From NCBI GenBank assembly GCA_964477345.1, contig CAYZDL010000009.1:1-62276 (forward strand): 62,276 bases of DNA, in the 5' to 3' direction. A program made the position numbers and the translations under genes. The stretch is from JAJZEO01 sp964477345. GTDB taxonomy: Bacteria; Chlamydiota; Chlamydiia; Chlamydiales; 2-12-FULL-49-11. The notes beneath the pieces were generated by a model. It did not search any database and was not told the origin of the DNA. It saw only the letters and a list, made by a program, of their open reading frames with translations. Within the stretch, counting starts at the first letter, position 1; each line of letters opens with the position of its first letter. This document shows, piece by piece, positions 59,662-62,276 of this stretch.

Positions 59662-60435
59662 ATGGCTGTTCATGTTTGCGTAAGGGATGATGGGACGGTG
59701 TTTCCTGTTAAGCATCATAGACCTTGGGATTTAAAGAGTGGTAGCAAAGAAAGAGATTCTCTAGTTGTAGATTTAATGAGATGGAGTGATCTTGTTTCTA
59801 CCTATTCTGATTTATTGACAGATGAATGTGTAAGTCTAGTCAGAGGTCCGCTCTCAATTATCGTAACCTACACCGCGTCATTGGCTGCATTTGGGGCTAT
59901 TATTGAACATGGGTTTAGAACGGCCGATGCGGTCAAAGGTTATTTTGAGACAAAAAGTATCGAATCAGAAAGAAAGCTATCACGAGAATTGTTTAAACTC
60001 GCAAAACGTGTGACTGACTTTGTGTACCAGTTAATGAAATTACACGTATTTGGTGAGTTGGTTGATCTCCAGCTGGTGAAGATTGTCAAATCGATTGCCA
60101 CGTCAACAGAAGACGTGTGGGATGTGATCGAAGCAGATAGGAAAGTTGCTGTTATCGAAGATTTACAATTACGAAAATTAAGAAAGCAGGAAAATAATTT
60201 CCTCTTTGCGGATGCGATGGTAAAAATTGCATTTCATGCATTAGCTGTGATGGCTATTTTTTCATCAACGCTAGTATCAACCCCGACGATGCTTCTCTTG
60301 GGAGGTGCTTCAATTGTGGTCACGTTGGTTACAAAAACAGTGACAAGAGAAAGAGTTATGGAGGAGAGTAGGCAGGCGGCTGAAAAAGTTAATCGTTGGA
60401 TTCAAGCCGGCAAACGATTGGAAGAAGCGGTTTAA
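59662..60435 (+). CDS. Inc-like membrane protein, paralogue 2 of 4
   Basis: 257 residues. A polar N terminus of 60 residues, one hydrophobic pair at about 62-84 (LSIIVTYTASLAAFGAI), a charged helical middle with MKLHVFGELVDL (125-136), and a second pair at about 184-226 with FHALAVMAIFSS and TMLLLGGASIVVTL. It ends in a charged helix (RERVMEESRQAAEKVNRW). The middle motif and the block QENNFLFADAMVKIAFHA match paralogue 3 closely (MKLGIFDAALSV; MENHYLYF then FAFHAM). 27 bp after paralogue 1, so probably cotranscribed. Confidence 0.8.
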   Translation: MAVHVCVRDDGTVFPVKHHRPWDLKSGSKERDSLVVDLMRWSDLVSTYSDLLTDECVSLVRGPLSIIVTYTASLAAFGAIIEHGFRTADAVKGYFETKSIESERKLSRELFKLAKRVTDFVYQLMKLHVFGELVDLQLVKIVKSIATSTEDVWDVIEADRKVAVIEDLQLRKLRKQENNFLFADAMVKIAFHALAVMAIFSSTLVSTPTMLLLGGASIVVTLVTKTVTRERVMEESRQAAEKVNRWIQAGKRLEEAV

Positions 60436-60471
60436 GCTTAAATTATTTACAAATACTTCAAAGGAGAAATA

Positions 60472-61236
60472 ATGGATAATACAGGACTGGTCAGATATAA
60501 CTATAGAACAGGAGATTTTTCTAAGGCAGATGATACAGACTTTTTTTTGGAGATCTACGAAGCGAATAACCGCGGAGCTCAAAAAAATGTTACCTGGCTA
60601 ATGTCTTTGATTTATATTATAGCAGATTTTTTTGCAGCAGTGAAAAATTCGGGGATTCTAAGGTGGACAGAGCCTCTTGCAAAAGCAACTTCAATTGCTG
60701 CGCCTCTTTGTGCATTGCCAGAAGCAATTGGTTATGGAATTAGAGGAGTTAGGAGTTGGGTAAAATGGGCGGAAGACGCTACTGTCGCAAACATGAAAAA
60801 AGCAGCAGCCACTACATTAAAGATGTTCCAAAGGTGTGCCGAGTCGGCTTACGGCATGATGAAATTGGGAATCTTTGATGCCGCTCTATCTGTGGTCACA
60901 AAATTAGGTAAAGATTTTCTTTCTTGCCCTCTAGACCTTCTTAAGATTGGAGAAGCTGTAAAAGCTGAAAAACAAGTAATGAAGGAAACTAGCGATAAAG
61001 TAAGAGAGATATGGGAGATGGAAAACCATTACCTCTATTTTCAAGGGGTAGTTGGGTTTGCCTTCCACGCAATGAATTGCGCTGCTGTCTTATGTGCAAC
61101 TGCTGTCACTTTTCACATGGTCACTGCAATGGCGACTCTTTATACGATCACTGTTTTAGGATCATGTTACTATGCAGATGAAAGAAAGGATCTGCAACAA
61201 AAACTCGCCTTCGAGAGAGTGTCCCAAGAAGCATAA
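60472..61236 (+). CDS. Inc-like membrane protein, paralogue 3 of 4
   Basis: 254 residues. Polar N terminus (YNYRTGDFSKADDTDFF), hydrophobic LMSLIYIIADFFAAV at about 43-57, another at 70-90, the family motif MKLGIFDAALSV (130-141), a lysine-rich helix, then MENHYLYF leading into the terminal hydrophobic pair GVVGFAFHAMNCAAVLCATA and VTAMATLYTITVLG. Highest similarity to paralogue 2. AAAGGAGAAATA precedes the ATG, a clear ribosome-binding site. Followed by a GC-rich hairpin, so this gene probably closes the transcript of paralogues 1-3. Confidence 0.82.
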   Translation: MDNTGLVRYNYRTGDFSKADDTDFFLEIYEANNRGAQKNVTWLMSLIYIIADFFAAVKNSGILRWTEPLAKATSIAAPLCALPEAIGYGIRGVRSWVKWAEDATVANMKKAAATTLKMFQRCAESAYGMMKLGIFDAALSVVTKLGKDFLSCPLDLLKIGEAVKAEKQVMKETSDKVREIWEMENHYLYFQGVVGFAFHAMNCAAVLCATAVTFHMVTAMATLYTITVLGSCYYADERKDLQQKLAFERVSQEA

Positions 61237-61245
61237 GTGAAATTA

Positions 61246-61268
61246 GCGCCCCTCTCAGGGGGGGGCGC
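61246..61268 (+). terminator. GC-rich hairpin after paralogue 3
   Basis: GCGCCCC (61246-61252) pairs with GGGGCGC (61262-61268). It lies 10 bp after the stop codon and is followed by a moderately T-rich stretch (TTCCTTGTTAGTTTTTG), a plausible Rho-independent terminator. Confidence 0.65.
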
Positions 61269-61305
61269 GATTCCTTGTTAGTTTTTGTTAATTAATTATT
61301 TAATA

Positions 61306-61334
61306 TCGTCATCCAAGTTTTCTTCCGCTATAAT
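61306..61334 (+). promoter_or_regulatory. Promoter of paralogue 4, leaderless type
   Basis: TCGTCA (61306-61311), 17 bp, perfect TATAAT (61329-61334). The ATG of the next gene begins 8 bp after the -10, so transcription would start at or next to the start codon. No Shine-Dalgarno sequence is present. Confidence 0.58.
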
Positions 61335-61341
61335 AGATCGT

Positions 61342-62070
61342 ATGGATCCCATATCCCCATATCAACCTCTTGAAATTTCCGCCTCTTCATCTTCTTTCGA
61401 AGAAGGGATTAAGATCGGAGGTGTACAGGCTCTTCCTATGGACGCCTTGATTGGGGGCCTTTATGTCATTTATGTCGGCTACTACATTAAAAAATTTATT
61501 GATAGCTTTAGAGACAATCAATCACAAGTTACAACCACTGTCTATCGTATGCCTACGCTGCGCGAAAGGGTTGTTCAAAGAATTATTTATACGGCTCAGG
61601 CGATTAGTGCCTCGATGTTGTTTGTCGACTGGGGTCTCAATAAAGGGTGGTTTGTTCTAGAATCGACCGCCAAAACTATCCTTAAGGTGGTGGCCCATTC
61701 GATGTCGCTAATTTTTTGGGGTTACAAATGTATCGAGTCCATCTACCATCTGATTGAGCTTCCTAGATTGATAGAGAAATGCGATCGACATCATTTATAC
61801 CAGAAAAAAGAATTGCAGCCCGAAATTTATGCGGAATGGATCTCTCTTTTCTCAAATTTTGCCTTTGTGCTAGCCTCAGGTCTTCAAGTAATGGCTGTCA
61901 TAACCGGAACAGTGATCGCTGCGAGTACTATAGAATTTTTAGTCATGGCTAGCATGGCGCTTATGGTCGCCGGAATAGTGGTCGACATTCTCTTTAATAG
62001 TCATGAAAAAATTGTAGCTGCCCGTCTACTGTTTGCCGATACGGCCCCCGGCTATACACAGCTAAAATAA
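61342..62070 (+). CDS. Inc-like membrane protein, paralogue 4 of 4
   Basis: 242 residues from ATG 61342 (MDPISPYQPLEISASSSS); a longer TTG frame from 61285 would overlap the promoter. Hydrophobic ALIGGLYVIYVGYYI at about 35-49, FVDWGLNKGWFVLE around 94-107 in the place of the family MKL motif, a charged middle, and the terminal pair at 170-216 (FVLASGLQVMAVITGTVIAA and FLVMASMALMVAGIVV) followed by a short charged tail. The most diverged member but with the same order of parts. It has its own promoter behind a terminator. Confidence 0.8.
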   Translation: MDPISPYQPLEISASSSSFEEGIKIGGVQALPMDALIGGLYVIYVGYYIKKFIDSFRDNQSQVTTTVYRMPTLRERVVQRIIYTAQAISASMLFVDWGLNKGWFVLESTAKTILKVVAHSMSLIFWGYKCIESIYHLIELPRLIEKCDRHHLYQKKELQPEIYAEWISLFSNFAFVLASGLQVMAVITGTVIAASTIEFLVMASMALMVAGIVVDILFNSHEKIVAARLLFADTAPGYTQLK

Positions 62071-62082
62071 GGTAGGGGATTT

Positions 62083-62232
62083 TTGAAGCAAAAGTCAATT
62101 CACCGGGAGTGGACCATTGTCATTTTCTTTTCGCTCTTCATTGCCACGACCATCATTATCAAAGAAGTGAAGAAATATCACGCCTACAGAGCCTCTGAGC
62201 GGCATGCAAGAAAGCATGCAAAACCGCACTAA
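62083..62232 (+). CDS. Small single-span membrane protein
   Basis: 49 residues from TTG 62083, with AGGGG six bases upstream. Basic N terminus (KQKSIHREW), one membrane helix (TIVIFFSLFIATTIII) and a His/Lys/Arg-rich tail ending HARKHAKPH. It is 12 bp after paralogue 4 and probably on the same message. No family recognised; small bitopic proteins of this kind often act as subunits or regulators of membrane complexes. Confidence 0.6.
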   Translation: MKQKSIHREWTIVIFFSLFIATTIIIKEVKKYHAYRASERHARKHAKPH

Positions 62233-62276
62233 GAGGGTTTTTAAAAGGTCTTTAAAAGATCTCCAGTTTTTTTTCT
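62233..62276. other. Downstream tail of the window
   Basis: Forty-four bases after the small membrane protein gene, ending in a T-rich run (CCAGTTTTTTTTC). A weak TCTTT/AAAGA stem precedes it, so a terminator is possible, but the sequence is cut off. Confidence 0.3.

Noticed and set aside
1..62276. CRISPR arrays, insertion sequences, prophage genes
   Set aside because: No direct repeat arrays, transposase motifs or phage structural genes were seen on either strand.

Overview
The window comes from a member of the Chlamydiota outside the familiar Chlamydia genus. The evidence is a Euo regulator, a single-chain SecDF fusion, a UhpC sugar-phosphate carrier, a Mip-type FKBP and a lipid A block. 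Several gene neighbourhoods also match Chlamydia trachomatis chromosome order, recalled from memory: dnaB-mnmG-lplA; mutL-pepP; ispF-cysJ; gltX-euo-recJ-secDF-uppS-cdsA-cmk-plsC; trxA-trmL-mip-aspS-hisS-uhpC-dnaE followed by bamD-like, lipoprotein, rsbW, small protein and dac genes; and lnt-lpxC-fabZ-lpxA-fmt. These blocks are joined in a different order from Chlamydia. Two runs of exactly ten Ns (in mutL and in the tail protease gene) show that this is a scaffolded draft assembly. I cannot place the organism at family level from sequence alone.

Layout. 1-2.4 kb: end of sdhA and sdhB (+). 2.4-9.3 kb, all on the minus strand: tRNA-Ser, dnaB, a 28-residue basic ribosomal-type protein gene, mnmG, an MFS carrier, a degenerate receiver/GGDEF protein, a secreted protein and lipoate ligase. 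9.4-14 kb: lineage-specific small proteins, oligoendopeptidase F and a short-chain dehydrogenase that lacks its catalytic tyrosine. 14-17.1 kb: mutL, pepP and ispF (+). 17.1-23 kb: three small unknown genes, a CysJ-like reductase, a tiny lipoprotein, gltX and a tail-specific protease. 23.3-31.7 kb: euo, an unknown membrane-associated protein, recJ and secDF. 31.8-35.7 kb: uppS, cdsA, a fused cmk-plsC gene and two thioredoxins. 35.7-41 kb (-): trmL, mip, aspS, hisS and an unknown gene. 41-50 kb: uhpC, dnaE, outer-membrane assembly genes, rsbW and a D,D-carboxypeptidase. 50-53.2 kb (-): rsmA, a SurA-like chaperone and an RsmB-like methylase. 53.3-58.7 kb (+): DoxX-like, lnt, lpxC, fabZ, lpxA and fmt. 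58.9-62.3 kb: four tandem paralogous membrane proteins and a small single-span protein.

How they fit together. Most of the window is core: translation (tRNA-Ser, gltX, aspS, hisS, fmt, trmL, mnmG, rsmA, rsmB), replication and repair (dnaB, dnaE, recJ, mutL), and envelope building (uppS, cdsA, plsC, lpxC, fabZ, lpxA, lnt, secDF, BamD-like, LptE-like, SurA-like). Host-derived energy and carbon are represented by uhpC, and developmental control by euo and rsbW.

The least-described part is the four-gene family at 58.9-62.1 kb. It sits just downstream of fmt, where C. trachomatis carries the inclusion-membrane protein CT529/CapA, and its architecture resembles type III secreted inclusion membrane proteins. 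Other notable items are the Cmk-PlsC fusion, a hairpin that buries the trxA start codon, a perfect 33-bp palindrome inside a coding region, and two genes whose homology runs upstream of any standard start codon.
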